Below are positions 38,326 to 46,880 of a DNA stretch of 64,000 nt, piece by piece. Position 1 is the stretch's first letter. Each line of letters starts with the position of its first letter. Below the pieces are notes generated by a model. It worked only from the letters and a program-made list of their open reading frames with translations. It made no database searches and was not told where the DNA came from. A program made the position numbers and the translations under genes. This DNA comes from Alphaproteobacteria bacterium (lineage in GTDB: Bacteria > Pseudomonadota > Alphaproteobacteria > Puniceispirillales > UBA1172), in contig JADHOM010000006.1 in the NCBI GenBank assembly GCA_016778985.1, positions 29,530 through 93,529 on the forward strand, in the 5' to 3' direction.

Positions 38326-39792
38326 ATGAACAGATCAGATAAACTCTATAATGAGGACTTAGCGCCAACCCCAAAAGAGCAAAAGAATTGGGGCTGGTTT
38401 GAAATCTTTAACGTTTGGGCAAATGATGTCCAAAGCTTATTCGGTTATACTCTTGCAGCATCATTGTTTTTGTATTCAGGTTTGAACGGCTGGGCGGTGT
38501 TTGCCGCGCTCATTCTAGCCGGATTTTTTATTATGTGGCTGGTCAATCTTTCGGGCAGACCTATTGTTCAGCATGGCATTCCTTACCCTGTATTTGCGCG
38601 TGTCAGTATGGGTGTTTTTGGCGCCAATTTCCCGGCTATGGCGCGTGGTTTGGTGGCAATGTTTTGGTATGGCGCACAGACCTATTTTGCCTCAACCGCG
38701 GTCGCATTGTTAATTTTGGGTGTCACCGGTATTGAGGGAAGCCCCATGTTATTGGGGATGTCTGGGGTGATGTGGATATCCTTTATTTTTGTATCCTTGT
38801 TCCAAGTATATTTATTCTGGAAAGGCATTGACCTGATCAAAAGGTTTTTGAACTTTGCTGGGCCGGCGGTATATGCGGTGATGATCATATTAATGCTGAT
38901 CATTTGGTATAAGGCAGGGAGTGGGCTTTTATCCGAGGTAGGTTCAATATTTTCGGGTGGCACACGATCATGGGAGTTTGAAGGCTTAAGCACATTTGGC
39001 GCATTTGTTGCGGTATTTTCAATCATGGTTGGGTATTTTGCGGCTGTTGTCATCAATTTTGGTGACTTTGCTCGCTTTGTTGAAAACGAAGAGCAGATGA
39101 AAAAAGGTAATCTTTGGGGGCTCGTAGGGAATATTGTATTCTTCTCGTTTATCACGCTGATGATAACTGGCGGCACGGTTGCAATCTTTGGCGAAACTCT
39201 TGTTAACCCCACCGATATGGTTGTCAAAGTTGATAATCTGGCCTTGACAGTCATTGCGGCATTTGCGTTTTTCTCTGCAACGATTGGCATTAACATGGTG
39301 GCAAATTTTATCCCGCCTGCCTATGATTTGGCTAATCTTGTGCCAAGCAAAATCAATTTTAGAATTGGCGGCTTGATCACTGCCGGATTTGGTTTTGTCA
39401 TTGGTGCGTTATGGGTATCGGTGATCACCCAGATGGGGATTTTCCCGTTTGTGAATACCTTGGGTGCTATTCTAGCCCCCGTATTTGGCATTATGATTGC
39501 TGATTATTACATTATCAAAAAGCAGGAATTAGTTGTCGATGAATTGTTCGATGACAGCCCATCTTCAAGATACCATTACAATGGTGGATTTAATATAAAG
39601 GCGATCCTTGCTTGGGTGCTTTCCGGATATATTGCTGTCGGCACGGTCTGGCCAAGTATTTTGGTCTTTGGCTTAGATGATTTCTTTGCCAATTTAGGTG
39701 GTGGCGGCGGTTATGCTTGGATTATTGGCGCATCACTTGGTGCTGTTATCCATCTCATCATATCCAAAACGCTAGTATCGGATCACAAATAA
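38326..39792 (+). CDS. NCS1-family nucleobase/cation symporter
   Basis: This 488-residue inner-membrane permease of the NCS1 family has about 12 helices. The family start is visible: a soluble head with WGWFEIFNVWANDVQSL, then GWAVFAALILAGFFIMWLVN and GIPYPVFARVSMGVFG. A later NFGDFARFVE segment matches the conserved sodium/substrate-site region of NCS1 carriers. Substrates in the family include cytosine, uracil, allantoin, hydantoins and thiamine; none can be picked here. TGGAG lies about 10 bases before the ATG. A hairpin terminator follows and the neighbouring cupin gene is probably transcribed separately. Confidence 0.88.
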   Translation: MNRSDKLYNEDLAPTPKEQKNWGWFEIFNVWANDVQSLFGYTLAASLFLYSGLNGWAVFAALILAGFFIMWLVNLSGRPIVQHGIPYPVFARVSMGVFGANFPAMARGLVAMFWYGAQTYFASTAVALLILGVTGIEGSPMLLGMSGVMWISFIFVSLFQVYLFWKGIDLIKRFLNFAGPAVYAVMIILMLIIWYKAGSGLLSEVGSIFSGGTRSWEFEGLSTFGAFVAVFSIMVGYFAAVVINFGDFARFVENEEQMKKGNLWGLVGNIVFFSFITLMITGGTVAIFGETLVNPTDMVVKVDNLALTVIAAFAFFSATIGINMVANFIPPAYDLANLVPSKINFRIGGLITAGFGFVIGALWVSVITQMGIFPFVNTLGAILAPVFGIMIADYYIIKKQELVVDELFDDSPSSRYHYNGGFNIKAILAWVLSGYIAVGTVWPSILVFGLDDFFANLGGGGGYAWIIGASLGAVIHLIISKTLVSDHK

Positions 39793-39811
39793 TCTCTCTG
39801 AACTTGTTAGG

Positions 39812-39842
39812 ACTCGCCACATCATGTGGCGGGTTCTTTTTT
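39812..39842 (+). terminator. Terminator after the NCS1 permease
   Basis: CGCCAC at 39815-39820 pairs with GTGGCG at 39826-39831 around ATCAT. It is followed by GGTTCTTTTTTAT, a good rho-independent terminator. Confidence 0.85.
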
Positions 39843-39955
39843 ATGGCACATCAATAATAATCAATTGCATGACTTGGCAGTTCCTATCTACAATACACTC
39901 ACATTAAATTATGATGATATGATACTGCAACATTGACATGTGAGGGGATAACAGT

Positions 39956-40306
39956 ATGAGCACGATTACTAAACTTGATGAAGCCATGATTGAGGCACCA
40001 GAAACTGCCGATCTGGATGGCTGGGTGGTCGTTGATGGTGCGCCGACTATGAAAACTTGGGCCTTGCATAAGAATAATGACGGAACCATGTTGTCGGGCA
40101 TATGGGAGGCGACACCGGGAACCTATCATGCGACCTATAAAGCCTATGAGTTTGTTCATATCATCACCGGCAAGATTATCATCACGCCTGATGGTGGCGT
40201 GCCTGTTACGGTTCAGGCTGGTGACGCCTTTGTTGTTGAGAGTGATTTCAAGGGTACATGGAACATTGTTGAGCCTGTGCGTAAGCATTTTGATTTCAAA
40301 TTGTAA
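39956..40306 (+). CDS. Small cupin-domain protein (DUF861-like)
   Basis: A 116-residue single cupin. The core has the strand pattern WEATPGTYHATYKAYEFVHIITGKIIITPDGG, then VTVQAGDAFVVESDFKGTWNIVEPVRKHF, which resembles the DUF861/EutQ-like cupins. The usual metal-binding HxH is not evident; the Tyr/Glu/His pattern of this subgroup replaces it. Members occur beside amine- and purine-metabolism genes, which would suit the NCS1 permease upstream, but a terminator lies between them. Function unknown. Confidence 0.75.
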   Translation: MSTITKLDEAMIEAPETADLDGWVVVDGAPTMKTWALHKNNDGTMLSGIWEATPGTYHATYKAYEFVHIITGKIIITPDGGVPVTVQAGDAFVVESDFKGTWNIVEPVRKHFDFKL

Positions 40307-40466
40307 ACAGATCAGATGAGGCAGAGAGCATGATGGAACATTCAGCGACCTGATTTAGATGGTCTGGCGAAATCTGGCTGTTGCCATTACTGATTGGCAA
40401 AACCTTTTTGGGGCGCTCCTATATTGATAACCTCGCTACCACTAGAGTTACCATATCCATGATTAT

Positions 40467-41444
40467 TTAGGGTTTTAATATTATTTTTGGCGCGGCTGTT
40501 TGACCTTCCTTGATATCGGTAAAGGCATTCTGGCCCTCTGCCAGAGGTCTTTCTTCTAGCCAATCTAAATTGCCTAATCTGCCGTCAAAGAGCGCTTCTG
40601 CGGTATTGTTAAAATCTTCTTCTGTATACGTGTATGTGCCAATAAACGTAATCTCTTGCAACGTAAGCCTGCGCACATCAATGCCGCCGCTAGCACTGCC
40701 AAGCCCAATATGAAGAATAACCCCACCAGGGCGTGCCGAGGCTGAGGCGAGGGCACGAGTGCTCTCAAAGCCAACGCCATTTATGAGCAAATCAAAATCA
40801 GCCATGTCATATACATTATCGGGATGCAGGATGTTAAAACCATCGACCTTTGCCAGATATTCAGCTCTTATCGGGTTTGGCTCAACCAGCGTGATATCAT
40901 TAAACCCTTGCGCTCGTGAACATAGCGCTGCACCGACGCCGATAGCACCGCCACCTATAATAAGTAGCCGCGCTTTATCCGGATCATATCTAAGGGCGGA
41001 TTTACCTAAACGCACAGCATGCCAGCCACACGCCAAAGGTTCGGTTAGCGCCGCTTTGTTCAGCGGCACATGATCAGGAACAGATGTCAAGTTTGCTGCT
41101 GGCATAGCAAGCCGTTCAGCAAAACCGCCTTCGCGTGGCGGCATTGAAATGATTTGTCTGTGCTGGCAAAGATTATCCTGCCCAGAGGTGCAAAATTGGC
41201 ATCCCCCGCAAGTCACTAGCGGGTTAATAGTAACGCGCTGCCCGTGTTCTGTCATGCCAGCAACCTCATGCCCCAGAATTAGCGGTGCCGGTCGGCGGTC
41301 ATCATGGCCAAGGAAGGCATGCATGTCAGAGCCGCAGATACCAACGCTATCAACCTTGACCATGATCTCACCAGCATTGGCAATAGGTTCTGCTGTTTCT
41401 GTGAACTCTAGTCTATGCGGGGCGGTATAAATAAGGGCTTTCAT
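40467..41444 (-). CDS. Zinc-dependent alcohol dehydrogenase (HpsP-like candidate)
   Basis: A 325-residue medium-chain dehydrogenase. The catalytic zinc site is shown by GICGSDMHAFLGH near residue 37 and LGHEVAG near 58. The structural zinc site is the four-Cys run CGGCQFCTSGQDNLC near 80-95. The NAD-binding loop is IIGGGAIGVGA near 165. Its start overlaps the SDR stop by ATGA, and both follow the hpsN-like gene. In bacteria that degrade 2,3-dihydroxypropane-1-sulfonate, HpsN is accompanied by two further dehydrogenases that interconvert the enantiomers. I infer that role here from context only. Confidence 0.85.
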   Translation of the reverse strand: MKALIYTAPHRLEFTETAEPIANAGEIMVKVDSVGICGSDMHAFLGHDDRRPAPLILGHEVAGMTEHGQRVTINPLVTCGGCQFCTSGQDNLCQHRQIISMPPREGGFAERLAMPAANLTSVPDHVPLNKAALTEPLACGWHAVRLGKSALRYDPDKARLLIIGGGAIGVGAALCSRAQGFNDITLVEPNPIRAEYLAKVDGFNILHPDNVYDMADFDLLINGVGFESTRALASASARPGGVILHIGLGSASGGIDVRRLTLQEITFIGTYTYTEEDFNNTAEALFDGRLGNLDWLEERPLAEGQNAFTDIKEGQTAAPKIILKP

Positions 41445-42217
41445 TTTGCAGTGAAGCCACCATCTACCATCAACACCTGTCCCGTGACATAGGCAGACGC
41501 GTCGGAGGCGAGAAACAATATCGGGCCCTTAATATCTTCAAGCTCACCATTACGGCCAATGCAGGTTTGGCTGGCATTGTTAGCCGTTCTTTCGGTATTA
41601 CTAAAGACAGGTGCAGTTAGCTCGGTTGGAAAAAATCCGGGGGCAATAGCATTTGCGTTAATGCCATCACCTGACCATGCTTCCGCCATAGCGCGGGTGA
41701 CTTGACCTATGCCGCCCTTAGACGCGCCATAGGCGATGCCATCAGGGAAAGCGCGCACTGTCTGGAGAGAAGCAAAATTGATAATGCGCCCCCATTTTTT
41801 CGCTTTCATGGCAGGGACAAATTGTTGACTTAGGAAAAACGGCACGCTTAGATTAAGCCAGATCGTATCTTCCCATCCCTTTGCCGTCACAGCATCCGCA
41901 CTTTCACGAGTGTTCACCCCTGCCGCATGGATAATGATATCCGGTGATCCAAAGACAGCAGAAATCTTGTCTGCCGCCGCCGCAATGCCATTACGCTCCA
42001 TCAGATCATGACAAATATACCCTGCCTTATCGCCAAGCGGTTGTTGCCATTCTTGAAGCGCATCAGCGCGCCTTGCTACGCCAACAACAGAAGCCCCAGC
42101 ATGCGCCAGAGCGGTTGCCACAAATCGGCCAAGACCTGAACTGGCACCCGTCACACAGGCAATATGCCCAGCAACACTAAACAGATTTTCTGCCGATGGA
42201 TCAGATTGGGAAGCCAT
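41441..42217 (-). CDS. Short-chain dehydrogenase (HpsO-like candidate)
   Basis: A classical SDR of 258 residues: TGASSGLGRFVA near residue 18, the NAG-equivalent HAAGVN near 94, catalytic Ser in NFASLQ near 145, and YGASKGG with Tyr and Lys near 158. The C-terminus VTGQVLMVDGG is typical. I chose the ATG at 42217, one base after the hpsN-like stop, with GAGGAG inside the end of that gene as ribosome binding site. A GTG at 42337 would overlap hpsN by 120 bases. The operon context suggests oxidation of a sulfonated C3 alcohol; this is inference. Confidence 0.87.
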   Translation of the reverse strand: MASQSDPSAENLFSVAGHIACVTGASSGLGRFVATALAHAGASVVGVARRADALQEWQQPLGDKAGYICHDLMERNGIAAAADKISAVFGSPDIIIHAAGVNTRESADAVTAKGWEDTIWLNLSVPFFLSQQFVPAMKAKKWGRIINFASLQTVRAFPDGIAYGASKGGIGQVTRAMAEAWSGDGINANAIAPGFFPTELTAPVFSNTERTANNASQTCIGRNGELEDIKGPILFLASDASAYVTGQVLMVDGGFTAK

Positions 42218-42218
42218 A

Positions 42219-43526
42219 TTACTCCTCAGAGCTGAGATCAAAGTTCTCACCAGGAAAATATTTTGCCAGCCTGATATCGGCAGTTCTAGCATGTCCTTCC
42301 ATGCCTTCCAGACGAGAGATACGTGCCGTTGCCTCACCCACAGATTTCATGCCGTCACGGGTAGCGCGTTGCCATGTCACAATCTTCATATATTTATGCA
42401 CCGATAGACCGCCTGTATAGGTGGCGGCACCAGATGTTGGCAGAACATGATTAGGTCCTGAGGCTTTGTCGCCAAAAGCCACTGTTGTTTCTTCACCTAA
42501 GAACAGTGACCCATATGAGGTTAGCCGATCTTTCCACCAATCCAGATCAGCCGCTTGAACAGTCAAATGTTCAGGGGCGTATTCATCTGATTTTGCCGCC
42601 ATTTCTTCGCGACTGTCACATAAAATCACTTCAGCATAATCGCGCCACGCGGCCTCTGCATTGATGCGATTGGTTTCGGGCAAATCAGCAATCAATGGCG
42701 GCACGAGTTCAAGAACCTTTTCGGCTAAGGCTTGATCATCTGTCACTAGCCAGACCGGCGAGTTATAGCCATGTTCGGCCTGTCCCACCAGATCAGCCGC
42801 CACAATATCCGCATCTGCTGTGTTATCGGCAAGGATTAAACTGTCCGTTGGGCCAGCAATCATATCAATCCCAACACGACCAAAAAGAATGCGCTTGGCT
42901 TCGGCAACAAACTGATTACCTGGGCCGACGAGAATATTGGCTTTGGGCAGATCAAAGAGCCCAAATGTCATCGCCGCCACCGCTTGCACCCCGCCCATAG
43001 CGAGGATTTTATCAGCACCACATAAATCAGCGGCAAAAATGATGGCTGGCGCGATACCAATATCGGGGCGAGGGGGTGAGCAGGCCGTTATATGCCGGCA
43101 TCCGGCCACTTTCGCAGTTGTGACGGTCATGATAGCACTGGCAATATGACTATATCTGCCGCCCGGAATATAGCAGCCAGCGGCATCAACAGGGATCGTT
43201 TTTTGCCCAGCCATTAAGCCTGGAACAATCTCAATCTCAACATCTTGCAAGGTGCTTCTCTGCACTTCAGCAAAGCGCCGAACATTATCATGAGCAAAGA
43301 TGATATCCTGTTTGATCTTATTTGGAACGAGGGCTTTAGCGGTTTCTATTTCATCACGCGTCAATAGAATATTACCCTTATAATTGTCAAACTTTGCTGC
43401 ATATTCTAGCGCTTTGTTATCGCCGCCAGACTCAATATCATTGAGAATACCCTGAACGGTTTTCTGCACATCGGCAGAATCCGTTGTTGATGTCATTGTT
43501 GCTTTTTTCAAATGTTGTATTGCCAT
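42219..43526 (-). CDS. hpsN: Sulfopropanediol 3-dehydrogenase-like (HpsN, HisD family)
   Basis: This is a 435-residue HisD-fold NAD dehydrogenase. It is not in a histidine operon and differs from HisD in its opening MAIQHLKKA and in the segments DAAGCYIPGGRYSHIASAI, CSPPRPDIGIAPAI and VGPGNQFVAEAKR. These match the HpsN branch, which oxidises (R)-2,3-dihydroxypropane-1-sulfonate to sulfolactate with NAD. The conserved GPTDSL and QAEHGYNSP are present. The SDR and zinc alcohol dehydrogenase that follow fit the HpsO/HpsP companions. No sulfonate transporter or sulfolactate lyase lies nearby. A plain HisD role is less likely but would need a genome-wide check. Confidence 0.82.
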   Translation of the reverse strand: MAIQHLKKATMTSTTDSADVQKTVQGILNDIESGGDNKALEYAAKFDNYKGNILLTRDEIETAKALVPNKIKQDIIFAHDNVRRFAEVQRSTLQDVEIEIVPGLMAGQKTIPVDAAGCYIPGGRYSHIASAIMTVTTAKVAGCRHITACSPPRPDIGIAPAIIFAADLCGADKILAMGGVQAVAAMTFGLFDLPKANILVGPGNQFVAEAKRILFGRVGIDMIAGPTDSLILADNTADADIVAADLVGQAEHGYNSPVWLVTDDQALAEKVLELVPPLIADLPETNRINAEAAWRDYAEVILCDSREEMAAKSDEYAPEHLTVQAADLDWWKDRLTSYGSLFLGEETTVAFGDKASGPNHVLPTSGAATYTGGLSVHKYMKIVTWQRATRDGMKSVGEATARISRLEGMEGHARTADIRLAKYFPGENFDLSSEE

Positions 43527-43810
43527 GTAAAAACCATAAATGAATTAGTAATAAATTTCAGGAAGTCGTATTATTGATCATCGCAGAATATACGCCAATA
43601 AAAGAACAACTATCATCAAAAAAAGACAAAAGGGATAGCCGCCGCCACTATTTTCTAAAATAGACACGCCAGTTAATCCCGATAACACAAACAGGTTTAA
43701 TCCAGTTTAACCCAAAAACCAAAGTGGGGGGCGGATTAATAAAGCCGGTACCTAATGATGTACTCATCAAAAAACTAATGTGAAAGCTAAATAAAAATTA
43801 CATTGATTTA

Positions 43811-43826
43811 TGTTATAATGCAACCT
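43811..43826 (+). promoter_or_regulatory. Extended -10 promoter upstream of the YczE-like gene
   Basis: TGTTATAAT at 43811-43819 is an extended -10 with a perfect TATAAT (43814-43819). No good -35 is present, as allowed for this promoter type. Transcription should begin near 43826, exactly where the inverted-repeat structure at 43827 starts. Confidence 0.55.
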
Positions 43827-43918
43827 TGTTGCGCGTGGGACTGAGGCGGTGCTGTTAATCATTTCGCAACACCCAAAAATACTAATCAAGGAGCTAAGCA
43901 CCACTATTTGCATGGGTG
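43827..43918 (+). ncRNA. Candidate structured leader or small RNA (pseudoknot-capable)
   Basis: TGTTGCG at 43827-43833 pairs with CGCAACA at 43865-43871 around a 31-base loop. Inside the loop, GGTGCT (43848-43853) can pair with AGCACC at 43897-43902 downstream, giving an H-type pseudoknot. CACCCA (43870-43875) can alternatively pair with TGGGTG (43913-43918), competing with the first stem. The RNA would start at the extended -10 promoter just upstream and leads into a 190-base leader for the YczE-like gene. I recognise no known riboswitch family. The call rests on complementarity alone. The rest of the 507-base gap (43527-43810) shows nothing definite. Confidence 0.35.
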
Positions 43919-44033
43919 GGAGGCTAGGAAAAATTGTCCTATCTAATTTCACTATTTAGGATAATATCACCTCTCCAGCACTTACAGAATTAGTCTTTAT
44001 GAAGCGTCACGCGTAATGTGTTCAGAGGCATTA

Positions 44034-44714
44034 ATGGCACATAACATCCTTAATTTTTTAAAGGTTAAATCGACTCCAATCTTGTTTTGGAGCGCGCCTA
44101 AACCGCTAACATTTACGCCACCTCTGATTTCCATTTTGCCATTATGTTTAGGCTTGGTCCTGTTTGGTTTGGGTGAGGCTATCCTCATCTCGTCAGGTAT
44201 TGGGGTTAGCCCGTGGACTGTTCTCGCAGAAGGCATAACGCATATCTCTGGCTGGAGCATTGGTCAGGCGACCTTTGTCATTAGTCTGACTGTATTATTG
44301 TCATGGGTGCCGCTCAGACAAGTGCCGGGGATTGGTACCATTTTGAATGCTATCATTATTGCCGCCGTTATTGATCTTGTGCTTCCTTACCTGCCGCAAT
44401 TTCAGTCACTAAGCCTATCGCTTATTTCATCTGTGATAGGCGTCATGGTGACGGGCATTGGCGGCGGTATTTACTTGATCGCAAATCTAGGGCCGGGGCC
44501 CAGAGATGGTTTGATGACAGGTCTGCAACGTGTCACGAATTGGCCGATTGCATGGGTGCGAAGCGGCATTGAAGTGAGTGTGGTTATGTTGGGTTGGGCG
44601 CTTGGCGGCACGGTTGGTATCGGCACGATGCTATTTGCATTTGGCATAGGGCCATGCGTGACAGCGACGATGTTTTGCCTCAACAAATGTTTCCCCAATG
44701 AAAGCTACCCTTAA
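44034..44714 (+). CDS. YczE/YitT-like integral membrane protein
   Basis: A 226-residue protein with about five membrane helices. The segments LGLVLFGLGEAILISSGIGVSPWTVLAEGI and IGGGIYLIANLGPGPRDGLMTGLQR match the YczE/YyaS family of uncharacterised membrane proteins. I chose the ATG at 44034, which has AGAGG eight bases upstream; an ATG at 44016 would add six residues. The long leader upstream may regulate it. It converges on the cyclase gene with three bases between the stops. Function unknown. Confidence 0.75.
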   Translation: MAHNILNFLKVKSTPILFWSAPKPLTFTPPLISILPLCLGLVLFGLGEAILISSGIGVSPWTVLAEGITHISGWSIGQATFVISLTVLLSWVPLRQVPGIGTILNAIIIAAVIDLVLPYLPQFQSLSLSLISSVIGVMVTGIGGGIYLIANLGPGPRDGLMTGLQRVTNWPIAWVRSGIEVSVVMLGWALGGTVGIGTMLFAFGIGPCVTATMFCLNKCFPNESYP

Positions 44715-44717
44715 TAT

Positions 44718-46391
44718 CTAATGGGCGAAAAGCGCTGTTGCAGAATTGAAAACACAAACTTCTAATGGCTTCGACTTGCCTTTGAGTCTGACGTTTTTGA
44801 CCGCATCAGGCTTGGCTTTCAGGTCAGCATGCTGCATCAGCTCCATAGAGATAATTAATTGTGATTTTTCTGCTTTCGTCAGCTGTTCCAAACGGCTTGC
44901 GATATTGACGCAATCACCAATGGCAGTTTCGCTAATATCCTTGCCATGACCGATTTGCCCGACAACCGATAGACCGGAATGAATACCAATGCCAAAGCGC
45001 AGGTCAAAACCAAAATCTTCTTGGCATTGCTTGCTCAAACTGGCCATTTGTTCAGCAATTTGTTGCGATGCCTTAAGCGCATTTCGGGCATTTTTTTGCT
45101 GATCATCCTGATCAACAAACAGCGCCATTACCCCATCACCAATAATCTTGTCAATGCGGCCATTACAACTGGCAATCGCCTTGCTGGCAATTTCTATATA
45201 TTGGTTAAGCAAATATACCGTATCATAAGGCAACAGGTTTTCGGAAATAGGCGTGAAGTTTCGCAAATCAATGAACATCACGACAATATGTTCTTCCCTG
45301 CCACTTAACGCCCCACGGCTGTTTGTGGTCAGCTCATCCGATGTTGATCGCACTAATGGACGAACTTCGATGGATTGATCAATATGAAGCTGGCAGGCTA
45401 GTCTGATGCTGTCATCCCATTTCAGCTTATCGGCGATATTACGCTCAATGGCATTTCGCTCGGGCAAGTGAGACAAGTCAGACATAACGCGGATTCTGCA
45501 TGTTGAACAGCGCCCTCTGCCGCCGCACATGGACATATGTGGGATGCTGTTCTGGCGGCTCGCATCAAGCACTGATATGCCGCGATCGGCATGCACAACC
45601 TTATTGCCGGGATAGGTGATGCTGATGTCTTTTTTCCTGTTGCGTATGCGGAACAAAACAAAAGTAATGGGGATAAGCAAGGCTAAGACGAACGGATAAT
45701 ATTTCTGCGCTGCTACGTTTACCTGGGTGAGGTACCCTGCCATTTCCATTGATAATTGCGCGTTCATCATGACCTGACCGATGACGTTTGGATCGACCAT
45801 GACTTTGGCGATGATTTCTTTGCCGGCGCTGGCAAACCCTAGCAATGATAAAACGGGAAATAGCCAAGCAACAATCACCAACATGGGCTTAATGCGCTGA
45901 TAGCCTGCATGAAAACGCAGCATATTATTGACGCCTATGACGCCGTGACCCCACGCCAATATGAGCAAGAAGGATAGTGTTGCAACCGACACCGGGTCAA
46001 ACACCCATGTGGCGAGCGTCGTTAATTCATAACTGTCTTTGACGCCAAGAAATCGGGTTGAATATCCGCCAACAAAGGCATGCCCTATGAGTATCCATGG
46101 GATCAGTAAACCTGTCCCAAGCTGAACCCAGTCGATAAGCCTGATGCGGAAAGAATATTTTGAGATGACACTAAATACACCTAAACCGGCATGGATAAAT
46201 AGCGAGGCATAGAGAATGATAGCAGCCAAAGTGAGATGCCAAAACCAGCGGACATTATCGAGCATGGCATCAGCAGCAGATAAGCTGACTAATCCAACAA
46301 TATGATTGCTCATATGGACAACAACATAAATGAATATGACTATTCCCGTTATGCCCCTTAACTTTGATACTGTTGCCTTGGTAGCACTCAT
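44718..46391 (-). CDS. Membrane class III adenylate cyclase with heme-like helices and 2Fe-2S domain (CyaC-like)
   Basis: A 557-residue fusion of three parts. Residues 10-250 hold about six membrane helices with histidines at 26, 30, 52, 67, 104, 149 and 161, like the diheme cytochrome b subunits of succinate dehydrogenase. Residues 255-345 form a plant-type 2Fe-2S ferredoxin domain with Cys289, Cys295, Cys298 and Cys333. Residues 365-540 form a class III cyclase with metal Asp375 and Asp419, adenine-selecting Lys415, and the Asn/Arg pair in VNIASRL. All catalytic residues are present, so cAMP synthesis is likely. A related layout is known from Sinorhizobium CyaC. GAGGG precedes the ATG. It lies 32 bases after the cNMP-binding gene, in one operon. 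Confidence 0.88.
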   Translation of the reverse strand: MSATKATVSKLRGITGIVIFIYVVVHMSNHIVGLVSLSAADAMLDNVRWFWHLTLAAIILYASLFIHAGLGVFSVISKYSFRIRLIDWVQLGTGLLIPWILIGHAFVGGYSTRFLGVKDSYELTTLATWVFDPVSVATLSFLLILAWGHGVIGVNNMLRFHAGYQRIKPMLVIVAWLFPVLSLLGFASAGKEIIAKVMVDPNVIGQVMMNAQLSMEMAGYLTQVNVAAQKYYPFVLALLIPITFVLFRIRNRKKDISITYPGNKVVHADRGISVLDASRQNSIPHMSMCGGRGRCSTCRIRVMSDLSHLPERNAIERNIADKLKWDDSIRLACQLHIDQSIEVRPLVRSTSDELTTNSRGALSGREEHIVVMFIDLRNFTPISENLLPYDTVYLLNQYIEIASKAIASCNGRIDKIIGDGVMALFVDQDDQQKNARNALKASQQIAEQMASLSKQCQEDFGFDLRFGIGIHSGLSVVGQIGHGKDISETAIGDCVNIASRLEQLTKAEKSQLIISMELMQHADLKAKPDAVKNVRLKGKSKPLEVCVFNSATALFAH

Positions 46392-46423
46392 CCCTCACTT
46401 ACCCCCTGGAACGCTTTTTTGTA

Positions 46424-46774
46424 TTATGATTTGTTTTTTGTTTGTTGTAATTGCCGTAAACGATCGGAAAGCACGGCCATCACGCCGCGCACAATAACAT
46501 CTGTATCGTCTAGTTTTTGGTCAAAATCTTTGCGTGAGACATGGATCAATTCAACATCAGTGTGGGCGCGCGCTGTTGCCATGCGTAACTGATCATCAAT
46601 GACCCCCATCTCTCCAAATATATCTGTTTTATTAAGTGTGATATTAGGTTTGTTCGCGGTATTATTTCCCGGAAAATATAAGCCAACATTACCATCAGCA
46701 ACAATATAAAGACCTTCCGCTTCATCACCGCTTTTAAAAATGACCTGACCACGATTAAAAGCAATTTTTTTCAC
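46424..46774 (-). CDS. Stand-alone cyclic-nucleotide-binding protein
   Basis: A 116-residue protein made of a single cNMP-binding domain. FNRGQVIFKSGDEAEGLYIVADGNV opens the beta roll. The phosphate-binding cassette reads FGEMGVIDDQLRMATARA at residues 53-70, with an Arg close to the position that contacts cyclic phosphate. No DNA-binding domain follows. The start is a GTG at 46774 with AAGGGC upstream. It is directly upstream of the redox-type cyclase and is probably its co-transcribed receptor or feedback partner. Binding of cAMP rather than cGMP is not decidable from sequence. Confidence 0.82.
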   Translation of the reverse strand: MKKIAFNRGQVIFKSGDEAEGLYIVADGNVGLYFPGNNTANKPNITLNKTDIFGEMGVIDDQLRMATARAHTDVELIHVSRKDFDQKLDDTDVIVRGVMAVLSDRLRQLQQTKNKS

Positions 46775-46880
46775 AATCTAGCCCTTTAAGAAAAATAGAA
46801 TTGAATTAATATTAATATTAGATAATGTACCTTATTATAATTTAATATTATTACTATTTTATAATGAAATGATATAATAA

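Noticed and set aside
42217..42337. Upstream extension of the SDR from a GTG
   Set aside because: It lies wholly within the hpsN-like gene and adds residues unlike SDR N-termini; the ATG at 42217 has a good GAGGAG.
42219..43526. Plain histidinol dehydrogenase (hisD)
   Set aside because: N-terminus, internal segments and the coupled SDR and alcohol dehydrogenase fit the HpsN branch better; no histidine genes adjoin it.
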